The notes under the pieces: generated by a model | What the model was told of the DNA's origin: nothing | Databases searched by the model: none | The model's input: the letters and a program-made list of their open reading frames with translations, nothing else | Part shown: positions 38,376 to 49,989 of the stretch, in pieces | Position numbering within the stretch: position 1 is the stretch's first letter | Layout of the letters: each line of letters begins with the position of its first letter | Source of the DNA: Anoplolepis gracilipes | Lineage: Eukaryota > Arthropoda > Insecta > Hymenoptera > Formicidae | DNA: 64,000 nucleotides | Reading direction: 5' to 3' | NCBI RefSeq assembly: GCF_047496725.1 | Contig: NC_132981.1 | Span: 6,290,001 to 6,354,000 of the forward strand | Program-made: the position numbers and the translations under genes

Positions 38376-38426
38376 CCCCTCCCTCCCTCTCTCTCTCTCT
38401 CCCCCTCCCTCCCTCTCTCTCTCCCT

Positions 38427-38461
<35 letters not shown>
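38310..38461. repeat. Compound polypyrimidine array, (CT)n with CCCTCCCTCCC blocks
   Basis: About 150 bp of unbroken C/T on the plus strand. (CT)n runs alternate with C-rich blocks: CCCCCTCCCTCCCTC begins at 38339, 38375 and 38401, and a related shorter block begins near 38423. The minus strand is pure purine, with runs of three to five G. Such tracts can form triplex, i-motif or G-quadruplex-like structures in vitro. The 64-codon minus-strand frame reading Glu/Arg/Gly is repeat translation. Confidence 0.95.
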
Positions 38462-38468
<7 letters not shown>

Positions 38469-41300
38469 ATCAAAGTAAAAAATAATAATTTTCAAGATTT
38501 CCCGCCCAATTTACGTATACTTGAAAATTGCATGTGTGTATTATATGCGCATCTGCAGTTTTATATTTATCTAAATTATACCTCGACTCTTTACTTTTGG
38601 CACTCAGATTTTTCACCACTTAAACATGAAAATATTTATGCTGCAATATTCGACGACTATATCTATAAAATAGGAGCAAACATGTGCAGTTATGGATAAA
38701 CCTCCTAGATTGAGAGCTCCATTTCCAGCGGCGGTACCGATGCCGAAATTCAATAAGGCCGTATAACTGCGAACGAGCTTTTATACAACGTCACTGCGGT
38801 TCCTCTGGCATGTGGCCAAATTTTGGACGCTACATAGCGAAAATTTCGCCCGCTTTCTGTCGGACGGTCCCGCCAACTATACGATCTCCCGAGAGGAATC
38901 GTCCTACGGTCGAATAGCGACAATATCGATGGATCTCTCCTCGCCGGTTAATTCAAGCTTTTTTTTTCATTTCGCCGCGTACGGTCAACACGGGATTAAT
39001 TATCGGTAACGAGGAAACGCGATTAATTACAAGAAACAAGGTGCCTCTAGGCAGGAACGGCCGAAATATGAATGTATCACAATTTACCGAAAATTGAGTG
39101 CATTTCGCTCAATTAAGTAGTTTGTACAATTACAATACATTTTTATATAAATCAATAGAAAACTTGAAATAATAAAAATAATACAGACATTGTTATCATA
39201 TTGCTTATGTTAATATTATTAGTGCAAATCTTAAGAATTTAAGCAAAAATATTTACTTCCAATGTGCATCTGTGCCATATTAATACTTACACAGTGTAAA
39301 TATGTTATATGAGACCTAAATACACGAGAGACTTAATTTCTCAAGCATATATTTTTGCCCACGCAGCTATTTATACAAAACAAATGTAACAGAAATTGAT
39401 CGGATCAATTCGTACGTACATCCGGTCGGAATATATCCGGAAACATAAAACGCACATGCACACACATACAATTGAAAATTTCAGCTATTTGCGGATAGTC
39501 TATGCCCGCAGCGAGAGACGCGCAATACTCACAAGTGCTTTATCAATATAACATGGCCATATCGTTCTACAAAAAATATTGCCGATTGTAATCACCGCAG
39601 ATATCGCTCGGTGAATCGACTCACAAATAACAAGCATGACCGAATATGAAAAACAGACGAGGAGTTAATAATCGGGATTATTAAATGAAACTGACAATGA
39701 GAAAAAGGAATGGATTTCGCGCCATCGTAATAATAAAATGGCGATTCACTGGAAATGAGAGGAACATATTTGAGCCGACGTTATATAGATTCCAATGGAT
39801 AAAATGTTTCGACATATGCACATGCTACTGTATCTATTATCCAGCTGCGGTAGTTATTGCTTCCTAAATTCATCCCATGTTACGTTTGCGCAAAGGTAGA
39901 ATTACATTTTTTTTTAAATCCATCCATCTCGCCGTATTTTAACTTTTGACTCACTCGTTAATTAATTTGCTGTTTGCGCTACGCGTTATTATTCCACGTT
40001 GCTCGTATAATTTGTATCCGTCCGCGAACGAATCTACTAATAGTACAGCAACAAAATAACAGAGAAATGTCATGGTAGCAAATGAGAGTTTTCAATCTGT
40101 ATGATAATTCTATGTAATAGAGAATTGTTCTCGTTGTGTGTATAAATATGTAAAGTTTACATTGTGTAAACAATTTTTAAAACAAACTTTGGTGACACGT
40201 TCAACAGTTTTACATTATATACTTTGCTGTATAGTTATGCATAATGAGTGAAAATGTGATATCGCATTTATTACATTTCAAAACGGAAAAGTGAAAATCA
40301 GACGATTAAAATGTTACTATTCGCTTGGCTATTTTTGAAAAACCGCTACATGTGGTATTGCCAATGATATAGGAATGTGGTTTTATGCAATTGAATTTTT
40401 CAGAGCGAAAAAAAAGGAAAATAAAAACAGGAAGTTCAGAAAAATTATCCAATAATTTATTTAACATACCTACGTGACAAAAAAAATTTTGTTTGCTAAT
40501 ATCTAATATGCGTTGTATTTTATTTTTTATTTTGTTGACATACTTCACGCAATTTCTTAAAATAATTTTACAAATTATGCAGTGAGAACTAAAATTATTA
40601 TGCCGCATGGATCAATGTCAACTGCAATATTTAACTTTTTAATGCAATTTTTTATTAGTCTGGAAAAAAATATGAGTTTTTATAAGAAGTTTCATGCTTT
40701 TAGCATAATAAATTCATTTAGAAATTACAGGCTTAACGATATGGATATCACTGTAATAATATCGCGATAATACGTAATGCGCAGTTCGTCGTCAATTTTC
40801 GACAAGTCTTACAAGGAAGTGGAATCGACGAGTTCTATCACGATTCAACGCTCCTCCGCGCATGCACGGATAGGATGATACTAGCGCGACATAGGTATAA
40901 TAATGGTGCACAGAAAACGGTGCATAATGACATGCTGTCGCGCACCTGTGCAACGCGACGTGACCTTATCTCGCGAAAACTGGAGGTCCACGACTTTCAT
41001 ACAAACGCGTCGTGGTGCGTCGCGACATGCGTCACGATTGTGTCAGTCCGACTTTTGAAACTGTTCACGTATCTACATGACATGCACATCGTTGTTACAA
41101 TATCTCAAAATTAAAACATTATCCTAGAGAAAAAAGAGGATACAAATGTATCCTAAAACACAAATAAAAAATGATTAAATGACTAAATAAATAATTAAAA
41201 GATGTTAATTACATTAATAACAAGAATTATCGAAATAGTTAATATGTGATACGATATAGTTTAACTCAGGTAATTCGAAAACGCTTTAAGTATCTGCTGT
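38462..41300. other. Noncoding DNA with balanced patches
   Basis: Balanced patches at 38690-39060 and 40770-41060, AT-rich elsewhere. A small inverted repeat lies at 39092-39114 (arms AATTGAG and CTCAATT). No gene recognised. Confidence 0.45.
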
Positions 41301-42108
41301 ATCGCTGTCACATTCAGCGACGTCGTTGAAACCGTATTAAAATATTTACGCTGAAAAGTCCTTTGTGCATAGTCAAAATCTTGTTTACAGATGAATACAC
41401 GTCCAAAGAACAAGATGCGCGGTTAATGCAACGTAGAAACTTACAGGAGCCGACACTCCAAAAGTTTCACCGAGTGCCATGGAGGCATTTAACAACTGCT
41501 GCGAACTTTTGCTCTCTCAAAAGTTAAAAGTTGCTTCGTCGCCCCGGTCGGCATTTTAAACTGAGTCTTATGCGAACCGCGTCATCGCCATGTGAAATGA
41601 CATATTTCGGATGTTTCCAACGGTAACATCTTAGTTATTTTTATCTGAGTACGAATTGTTTCATTCCTTCGATCACTACGCTTATATTCAGTCACATTAT
41701 TCGATTATCCTTCGATTATCGCGAATAAAAATTTATACAGTCATATCTTATTCCTGCGATATTCCGGCTTTTCATTATAATCTTTCTATTTCTTTGCGCA
41801 AGGCAATAATGAAAATTTGTTTTCCCGAATTCAGGATAACGAAACTTGCCAACTCGAGCGTGTGCGTACTTATTCGGATTGCACTTCCAATCCAAATAAT
41901 GCAAATACGCGTATAGCGAATACAATTCACATACAGAGTAAAAACTGCGCTAAGAAGTCTTGGCAAACTCAGGGTAGTGACAGAAATCTTTACTACAATC
42001 GGAATAATGTGACAGTGTTTCCAACCGGGCTACCATGGAGAATACCGTGCATCGTTAATATATATATGCGTCAGTCTAAAGACATAATTATACGTTCACG
42101 ACAAAAGG
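41301..42108. other. Balanced noncoding stretch
   Basis: Overlapping short frames on both strands. A tandem near-duplicate of TTCGATTATC occurs near 41700-41722. Nothing recognisable. Confidence 0.45.
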
Positions 42109-42134
42109 GAGAGAGAGAGAGAGAGAGAGAGAGA
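42109..42134. repeat. (GA)n microsatellite
   Basis: About 13 GA units. The 135-codon plus-strand frame crossing it reads Arg/Glu there and is not called. Confidence 0.9.
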
Positions 42135-45100
42135 AAGAACATTGCCTATATACATGTCGCATCAAACTTGGGGGAACAGGGTCAATGGTCTGTGAATCGC
42201 TGGCAAGATAGGACTTGGCAATAGTCGTTTCGTAACGGTTTGCGTCGCCGCGTTGCACTTCATGACACGCCGGTACATCGACTTATCTGACGATCGCGAG
42301 AACGGAAACGTTTCTGAGATTGTACGAGATCGAAGCTGAGAGATGTTACTCGAACTCACGTTCTACGCGAGCGAGATTATTTCAGAAATTAATAGGATCG
42401 AGATGGCTGATTACAGTTACGTGACAGCGACGTAGAATTACCTCCTTCGCAATAGTAAACGAGTGCGACAATAAAAATAATTGCTTTATGAACCTCTGTA
42501 AAGACATTCGTTGTTTACGTGATGATTATTATCTTCTGAATCGAAGGAGACGATAAGATCACACAGAAATGAAAAACAGGGTAAACTTTTATTTGTTAAT
42601 GATAAATCTCATAATTTTTGTTAGAAAAAACACGAAATAATAAAAAAACATTTTTATTATTTTTATTTATAGATAAAATCTCCATTGTTTAAGGAAAACA
42701 TTATATTATATTGCAATCCAAGTAAAGTAGTCGTTTATTAATGTATAAGCATCGTTATGGAGTGCTAATGGTAATATCATATACCATCCTGATATTATCT
42801 CACACCAGCTACTACGGAATCGTCGTTTAGTGCAGTAACCGTATCTTTGCTTATCATGTTTCCAGCTATTATGGCCTTAACGCATTACCTTCCACAGCAA
42901 CTGCGGTAGAAGACGCTAAGAGATGCGGTGGAGATTATCCGCAATGTACCTAAATTTCTAGAGTGCTATCTCTGAGAAATAACCGAGGCAAAAATATTAG
43001 AACTTTACAGAAAATAATATAAATAATAAGAATAATAACTCAAAATACGCCGTTTCGGTGTTCCATTACCGTAGCTCTTCAAGACGTTACTTGGCAATAT
43101 TGAAACTCACGATGGAATTTTCGCGCTAGACAATATCTCTCTCGATTCAAGTAAATTCCTCAGAAACAGCAAACGCGATAAAATAAATGTTCGCGATATA
43201 AGCGCTTAAGAAGCGTCCTACAACATTAAGGTAATCTTTTTTCACGCGCATTAGAAGTAATGTCGGCGGCACCAATTAAAATTAGAAACTATTTTCGCAA
43301 GAGAGAGAGACGGTGAATTGTATTATTCTTTCCACGATGCGAGTAAGCGACAGGTAACCGGAGAACGTTGTACTGTAATGAAAATATTACACGATATGGT
43401 CGAGCTAATTTCTGCCACCATTTTCAAAAATTAAGCGACGAAGAAAATATTTATGGGCACTTTACTAAATTAGCTTCGCGCAAAAAAAATTCTACCGTTA
43501 TATAAAATGCGTAGCGGATTAGACACACCCGTTGCAGATGTGATAACAAGATGACGTCGACAAAAAATTTAGTTATTCGAGTGAGCTTCGAATAACTACG
43601 TAGGCGGATGTAGAAAATTAATTACTACAAGGTAAAGAAATTACGAAGCGTATAAACTCATTGCATGAAAATATTACTTTTCGGAGCGGAAAACTTATTC
43701 CTCCAAGTTTTTAATCGTCCTGTATAATATGTTATGACCTAAGAAATTGAATAACTATTTTAAAGCTAAAACGTGAACTAAAAGTTACTAAAAAGTTTAC
43801 ACATTATTTTTGCGATGTTTTCTTGAATATTAATCTATGTTTGTTACAGAAATGTAATTTTTTAAAATTCAAAATTAAAAAAAAAAGAGATAATTATGAA
43901 AGCTTTTTCTTGTAGTTTGATATCTCTCTCGTTCCTTTTACAGTGCTAAACAGAAACATGTGAATTTCATATATAAATAAAATTACAGCTAAATATTCCT
44001 CTATTTTTAATTGTTCGCAGGAGAATGTCGTTTAAAATAATTAAAGCAATTGTCATGTTTACGAATTAAACTCGATTTGTGACTCAATATAATAGTCGAT
44101 TCTAACTCTTTATAATTTTATACCTTCGACAAATCTCGTTGAATCTTGTATGCATGACTGTACTGACTCACCTAAAGACACTCTCGTCGTAAGATAACAG
44201 GATGCGAACTGGTTGACTGATGCTACGTTTTTTTACTTCGTGTGCCGGCTCAATGTGCACGCCATGGATAACCTGGAAAATAAAGATATAATTTGATTAG
44301 AATTTACGTAGATAATACTAGGAATATCGTGTACTACAATTATAATACTACAGCTGCATAGCTTATTAATAAATACGTTAATCGTAAAATAATGCAAAGC
44401 GTTATAGTTAAAATAACCCGGCAGTACCTGTCTTATAATTCTGCATTTGATGTTTAGCAGAAAATAAGTACGTACATCAATGTTGAATATACCATTATGT
44501 CTAAAAAAAATTAAATACAGAGTCATTTTCATAAGCAGCTATGATGATTTATAATATATTACAAGGAAAATTTTGATAAGTCTCATCGATTTATAGAATT
44601 ATTTTCGAAAATTTATATTTACAGCTATCTTCGTATATCTTTACCTTATTTTTCAATAATTTCCCTATTTATTATTAAAAACGAGCTGTGTGTATAAAAA
44701 TATACATAATATTTATAATATCACCGATACTTTATTTATGCAATATTTTTCCATTAGCAATTTTTATTAAAAGGTATAAAGAGTTTTTTTTACTGTTTGC
44801 GCAGTGTAAATAAAGCCAGTTATATTTCCGTAAAATTGCATAAAGATGCGGTATCTTGCACTTAAGAAACTCGAGGTTTAGTGTGGGTAGAATGGTCATG
44901 AATGCTCACGCTAAAGTCTATTCGTGATAATTGGTCGAAAGTTGAGCTCGTTACCGACAGATCTTAGTAGAAGATGCGCTAACTATGTTGAATCGGGCTT
45001 GGTATTATGATGCCAGCGGTGCGTAAACCTGATATGCTCTTCGGTGCTCCAGGTTGCGAATTCTACAACGAAGCGGCTGCAATCTCGCGTTCGCAGGAAT

Positions 45101-45320
45101 AGCAGTTTGCGGCAAAGGCCGCAGCCGCGTTTACAGAGATTATAAGAGGGAAGAGACAGGTGCATAAACTAGATATAAGTTTTGGTTAACTTCACCACGA
45201 CCTGAGCTTCAGTCAGAAGTTGTGAGCGATAGATTCGCGGAACCGAACGAAGATAATGAATAGAAGGAGCGTGAATGGAATTTGAACACAGCGGTATAAC
45301 CGCAGTGAACTACATTGTTC
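42135..45320. other. Noncoding DNA of mixed composition
   Basis: Balanced patches at 42150-42470, 43040-43600 and 44860-45320, AT-rich between. No recognisable gene, RNA or element. Confidence 0.45.
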
Positions 45321-45322
45321 GC

Positions 45323-45323
<1 letters not shown>

Positions 45324-45380
<57 letters not shown>
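45324..45380. repeat. (AC)n microsatellite, about 28 units
   Basis: 57 bp of perfect AC. The minus-strand frame across it reads alternating Val/Cys. Confidence 0.95.
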
Positions 45381-45385
<5 letters not shown>

Positions 45386-46900
45386 CGAAATGTACAAATT
45401 CATAAATATAATCGACATTTTCATTATAAATATAAAAAATAAATCAAAATAAATAAATCAAAATAACAATGAGCTAATATATTACATGAATCTCAAGCTC
45501 ACTGACTTTTTGATTCTACAATTGGCTATAATAAGCTAGAAAAACAAATTTATCAGTTTAATATGTCAATTGAATTTAATTTAAGTCACTAATTCGTATA
45601 GCTCGGATTCGCCAATCTGTAATGAGTTTCGCCGCAGGAAGGATTTGGCTTGCGGACAGGCCCGACACTTCGTTTAATAGAGCTTCGTGTAATCGAGAAA
45701 GGTCGCAATGGGCAGCGTGCTTGTTAGAAATGCAATTATGCGAAGATCCACGTTAAGTTTTAATCCGATCCACTTTTATACTTGCGGAGAGTTCCTCGTC
45801 CTGCGCGGAAAGCTTCTTAGTGATAATGCGATATCTTAAGAGGATAGGAGTGGCATTAACTGCGCCAGCCAAGGAGCACGAAGAGGACCACGAAGACCGG
45901 ATCGAAGGTCGAAGTTAACGTGCAATAGCGCTAGAATATCACGTATATAGAAGATAACGGTAGCTAAACCACGCGCGCACTCCGTCGTAATTTACAAACC
46001 ACTCTAGCGAGTAGTGCTCTCTTAATTATCAAACTTTAGACCGTTCCTAATTTCCATCCTTATACCCACGGTCTATCCGGTATAATACGCGAAAGGACGC
46101 GCGTGCCAACGTACACTTCTCAACCCGGCGAAGTATCTTTAGCTTTTATAAAATTCTACACTGAAACGTTTAATTGCGTATAATATTAATAATTTACTTG
46201 CTATTATTCAGCAAGGAAGCATAAGATATGATAACGCATTATAAAATATTAAATTAATTATAAATAATAGAATATAATATGAAACATTAATCAAGCGATT
46301 CAAATATATAATATAATATATAAACTTATGTGGTAACTGATCCAGAGCTAATATACTAAAGAGAAAAATTTTATACATATGATACCTTTATAACACCTTT
46401 ATCATATTATCTAATTTAATCATCTGGCGAATGGAAAGGAAAAAAGAAACAAGATTAAAAAATTGAATGGAACCTACTAATGAAAAACAAAACAATGGAG
46501 AGCTATAAATTTTCTGAAGGAAAATTTCTTATAAGTGTCACATCCATCTAGATTATTAACCTTAATTCAACAGTAGCCAGAATAGGCGACATTAAGATGA
46601 TTTCCACAGAGAATCGATATCTCTTCCACAGTCATGTCCACTGGTCGCACAGGGATAATAATGATAGAGGCAGTATTAGCAAACTGCACGAAGCAATATT
46701 ATTAAAGTAGGTACAACAGTCTGAGAGATAATCATTCTTAAATATCCAAAAATAAGAATAAACGTGAAACAACAAGCATTTACTTTTTAAATTGAAAAAA
46801 TGCAATTTATTAAATTGCGTTTAAAATTATGCATATAAAAAATTGTATTCTTTTAAATTTAAAGGCAAATACTTGATTTGACATTTACTATCTGATAAGA
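45381..46900. other. Balanced patch, then AT-rich DNA
   Basis: Positions 45600-46140 are balanced and CpG-containing. An 8-bp inverted repeat (TAGACCGT at 46037-46044 and ACGGTCTA at 46068-46075) sits there. The remainder is AT-rich. Confidence 0.45.
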
Positions 46901-46919
46901 ATATCTACTAATCTTTTTC

Positions 46920-46940
46920 TTTTTTTTTTTTTTTTTTTTT
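46920..46940. repeat. Poly(T) tract, 21 bases
   Basis: Uninterrupted T run in AT-rich DNA. Confidence 0.9.
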
Positions 46941-47126
46941 ATAATAATATATCGATTATATATTGATCATAAAGACATTAAAAAAATTGATTAATTATAA
47001 ATATCTTTGTTTAAATTCATTCACACTTCTCAAAGAAAAAAACTTTCTATTACTTTTGAAAGAAAAGAAAAGCATCTACTCTGTTTATTTATTTATTATT
47101 TTTTCTAATTAACTTGAGTATAATTA

Positions 47127-47186
47127 CATTTTATTATATTTTATTATATTTATATTTATTATATTTACATTTATTTTATTTGTATT
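47127..47186. repeat. Degenerate ATTTTATTAT tandem repeat
   Basis: Two adjacent ATTTTATTAT copies followed by degraded related units made of ATTT and TTAT. Confidence 0.6.
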
Positions 47187-47223
47187 TCGAGAATAAAATT
47201 ATGTTATATAGATGTAAAAAAGC

Positions 47224-47646
47224 ATGAAATGTATAATAAAATTATGTATATTACTAATTGTGAAAGTTTATATTTACGCAAGAATGGCGAATGAAATTTC
47301 AATAATATTTCCATTACACATGGCGGTATTTTCTTCTCCGGATGAGAAAGTGCCTCGATGCACTTCGATTTATCATATATCTACGCGTCGAAATAGGGGC
47401 CAGGGAATGAAAAGATCGTGGAAACTGGGCAGGTGGGCAATTTCCGTGGTAGCTGTCTACCGTGATATACCCATCCCTTTCCAGTCGTACCGCATTTACA
47501 CGCGGTGCGATGAAAATTTTGTGTTTCCTACATGTCCCTGCACTTTTGTAACATTTTTATGTTTGTCCTTCTCTACGCGCCGAAATAGAAATGCAAATAG
47601 CCTAAAATCGATTGTTCGTACGTTGCCTCGAGGCTTACAATTCTGA
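47224..47646 (+). CDS. Unrecognised 140-codon open frame with signal-like N terminus
   Basis: This ATG-started frame is the longest in the window that avoids low-complexity repeats and has a methionine start on the plus strand. Residues 1-19 (MKCIIKLCILLIVKVYIYA) have a basic residue followed by a hydrophobic stretch, as in a signal peptide or membrane anchor. The rest is basic with scattered cysteines. The hexapeptide STRRNR occurs twice in frame, near residues 53 and 117, because the DNA CTACGCGYCGAAATAG is duplicated about 190 bp apart. No domain is recognised. The left third is AT-rich and the right is balanced, so the frame straddles a composition change, which argues for chance. If real it would be a small secreted or membrane protein, or one exon of a longer gene. 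Confidence 0.15.
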   Translation: MKCIIKLCILLIVKVYIYARMANEISIIFPLHMAVFSSPDEKVPRCTSIYHISTRRNRGQGMKRSWKLGRWAISVVAVYRDIPIPFQSYRIYTRCDENFVFPTCPCTFVTFLCLSFSTRRNRNANSLKSIVRTLPRGLQF

Positions 47647-47649
47647 CAC

Positions 47650-49380
47650 GTAGCATCAAATGACGAGGAATAAATTGTTGATTATTACCGTTCGTGAATC
47701 GATCCGAATCCGCATCGTCTATTTCACAATGCCATCACTATTCCATTTTGATGCATTTACATGATGCATAATTTAATTTCGTTCATCCATTCTCTAGTTT
47801 TTATTTAATGTTTCGATCGTTCTAAAATTTAATTTTTTATGTGTGATAATATAGAAAGACCACGCTGATATAATACAAAAAAAAAACAAAAATAATTTAA
47901 AAGAATTATAAATTATAAATTCGTACAAGAAATCTTATAACATATTATATTAATGTAAAAGTACAATCAATGATTTTTATTAATGACTTAGTTCATACTC
48001 TATGTTTAAGTTTAAACATAGCTGTTTGAAAAGAGCTCAAACTGAGATCGTCAATTATGAACGAATTTTCGAAACAATCTGTTTCCGAAAACTGGCGTAA
48101 TGTAATGCAGTTTCTCAAGTAGTGCGAGTCGCTCGGTTGCCTATCCAACCAGCGAGGTTGGAGAATCAAGGAGATTGATCTACGGCGGAAGTTGGGCGCG
48201 TGAATTTGAGGACATTATCTGATCGCATGGAAAAAGTAATTTATGGGAGTAGTTTAGCCGCTTGCGATAAAACAAATTCCTTCCTGGAAGAATGAACCGA
48301 AGAACGCGAGCAAATTCTCGAGATTCCCAGGACCCTTTATTCCGAGGTCCGTCTTAGGTTCGAATAGCTTTAATTAACTGAATGTAGTTTTCAAGTATTA
48401 GTGATTGATCGCATTGTTTCTATAAATGGAGCATGCTAAATTAAATTCTCTGCCGCTTTAATAATATAGTTACACGGGCAGAATAAAAATATATAAAGCT
48501 TATATTAAATTAACGTTAAATTAATGTATATTTAAAATTTTGATATAATTTATAAAGTTCTAATTTCTTCCTCGAAAAGTTTTAATATGTTCCAAAAAGA
48601 TATAAAAAATAAGCATCCAAATATGAAATACTAGTTTCACATTTTTATTATATAAACAAATAATAACTTCTTTATTTCAATCAAAATCAATGAATTTTAA
48701 TACTATTTAATATGACTTTTAAAATGATATCCAAGATTAAAAAAAAATATATTAGAATACTCTTAAGTCTCTCTTAAGTATGGGAATATGGAAAGAATGA
48801 AAAATCTGTCGAGAAATCCAATGTGATTCAAATACGAATTGAATAATAATAAAGGTGCAAAATCGACATGGTTTTGCGAAACGTTTAACGAAAATTCACG
48901 ATTTGTTTTTCCTGACAAGCGCGGAAGGAGAGAAAGGAAAATAGCCAAAGTTTGCCTACCAAGAAACAATGCTGGTCTTCGTCAATTAACGAAACGTGCG
49001 AGTGAGAGATTAAATGAGCTCTGTTATTTTATCATTTGTAACTAGTTGTTCTCAAACTGCCAGGGTCCTTGCCCGTCGCACCAACTTCCTCTTCCGTTTA
49101 TTCTGATTGTCAGAAGACAGTCCCTGAACTTTGAAAACACGTTGGAGAATAGCTTTTGTGCTGCACCGTCGACAGCGAGATAAACTTCGTCGTCTATATC
49201 TCAATGTGCGTCTTTGCAACGATAAAATTCCATCCTGCTCAAATTCATTATCGCTAACAAGGAATTAACATCAGATTCATATTTCGAATTAATTGATAAG
49301 CGTAAGAAACTAAACATTTTTTAACGAAACTATTCAACTAACGAGATAGGGATAAAAATCCTGACTCAACATCGAGGCGA
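47650..49380. other. Noncoding DNA with balanced patches
   Basis: Balanced patches at 48080-48390 and 48830-49250, AT-rich between. No recognisable gene. Confidence 0.45.
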
Positions 49381-49381
49381 G

Positions 49382-49813
49382 TTAATGTCCTTGCTGGAGA
49401 AAACTCCTTTCGACAGAGGTGGAACACTGAAAATAGGGGAAAAGACACGTCCGTTCGAAATGAGATTTAAGGGGATCGCGGGGAAAGGCGGAAAATCCTA
49501 TTTCTCTGCCGCGCGCAGGCTCGGCAAAAGGTTCCTCGTACAATGGAGAGCGGTTACGGCGACAGAGAGTTTGAAACCGGACTAATTGTTGTCCGAGACG
49601 AGGTAATTCCCCCGCTTGACGCCACGGCAGAAATCCCGTAATTGCGATCCACTTCACTTTTTCACCATCTCCCCGCCTTCGCGTGACGACAAATCGAATA
49701 AGCCGACTTCCATCAGTCATCATCAGGCCTGTCCGATATCGGATAATACCAGACGCCAGACAAGACGTGCAAGTACGCGGAATTATGCGCTCTCGAGTTT
49801 CTGTCATGATCAT
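49382..49813 (-). CDS. Unrecognised 143-codon open frame in a GC-richer patch
   Basis: ATG-started minus-strand frame with a mixed-composition, Arg-rich translation and scattered cysteines. I recognise no domain. The same patch (49380-50000) is also open on the plus strand for 66 and then 123 codons. This indicates that stop codons are rare there because of GC content, so the frame may be accidental. No splice or poly(A) signals support it. Confidence 0.1.
   Translation of the reverse strand: MIMTETRERIIPRTCTSCLASGIIRYRTGLMMTDGSRLIRFVVTRRRGDGEKVKWIAITGFLPWRQAGELPRLGQQLVRFQTLCRRNRSPLYEEPFAEPARGREIGFSAFPRDPLKSHFERTCLFPYFQCSTSVERSFLQQGH
49732..49743. other. 12-bp palindrome TCCGATATCGGA
   Basis: Perfect palindrome in the GC-richer patch. 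No known factor site is recognised. Confidence 0.3.
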
Positions 49814-49989
49814 AATGCTGTGCAGTGGGGACCTGTCCGAAACACCGCAAGCATTATTGCGGCCATGCCACGGCGCGAATCGAAGCGGAACATGCTAGTC
49901 GGCGTAATACATCAATTTCGCTTTTACATTGCGCGAACAGCACTTAAGTCGGAAAATATACGTCATATGATATCGCGGCCGCGTTGAAA

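Noticed and set aside
38513..38534. ACGTATACT, like the start of miR-iab-4
   Set aside because: The rest does not match and the expected opposite arm is absent downstream.
48350..48380. GGTTCGAAT, reminiscent of a tRNA B box
   Set aside because: No A box or acceptor stem occurs at the right distance, so no cloverleaf can be drawn.
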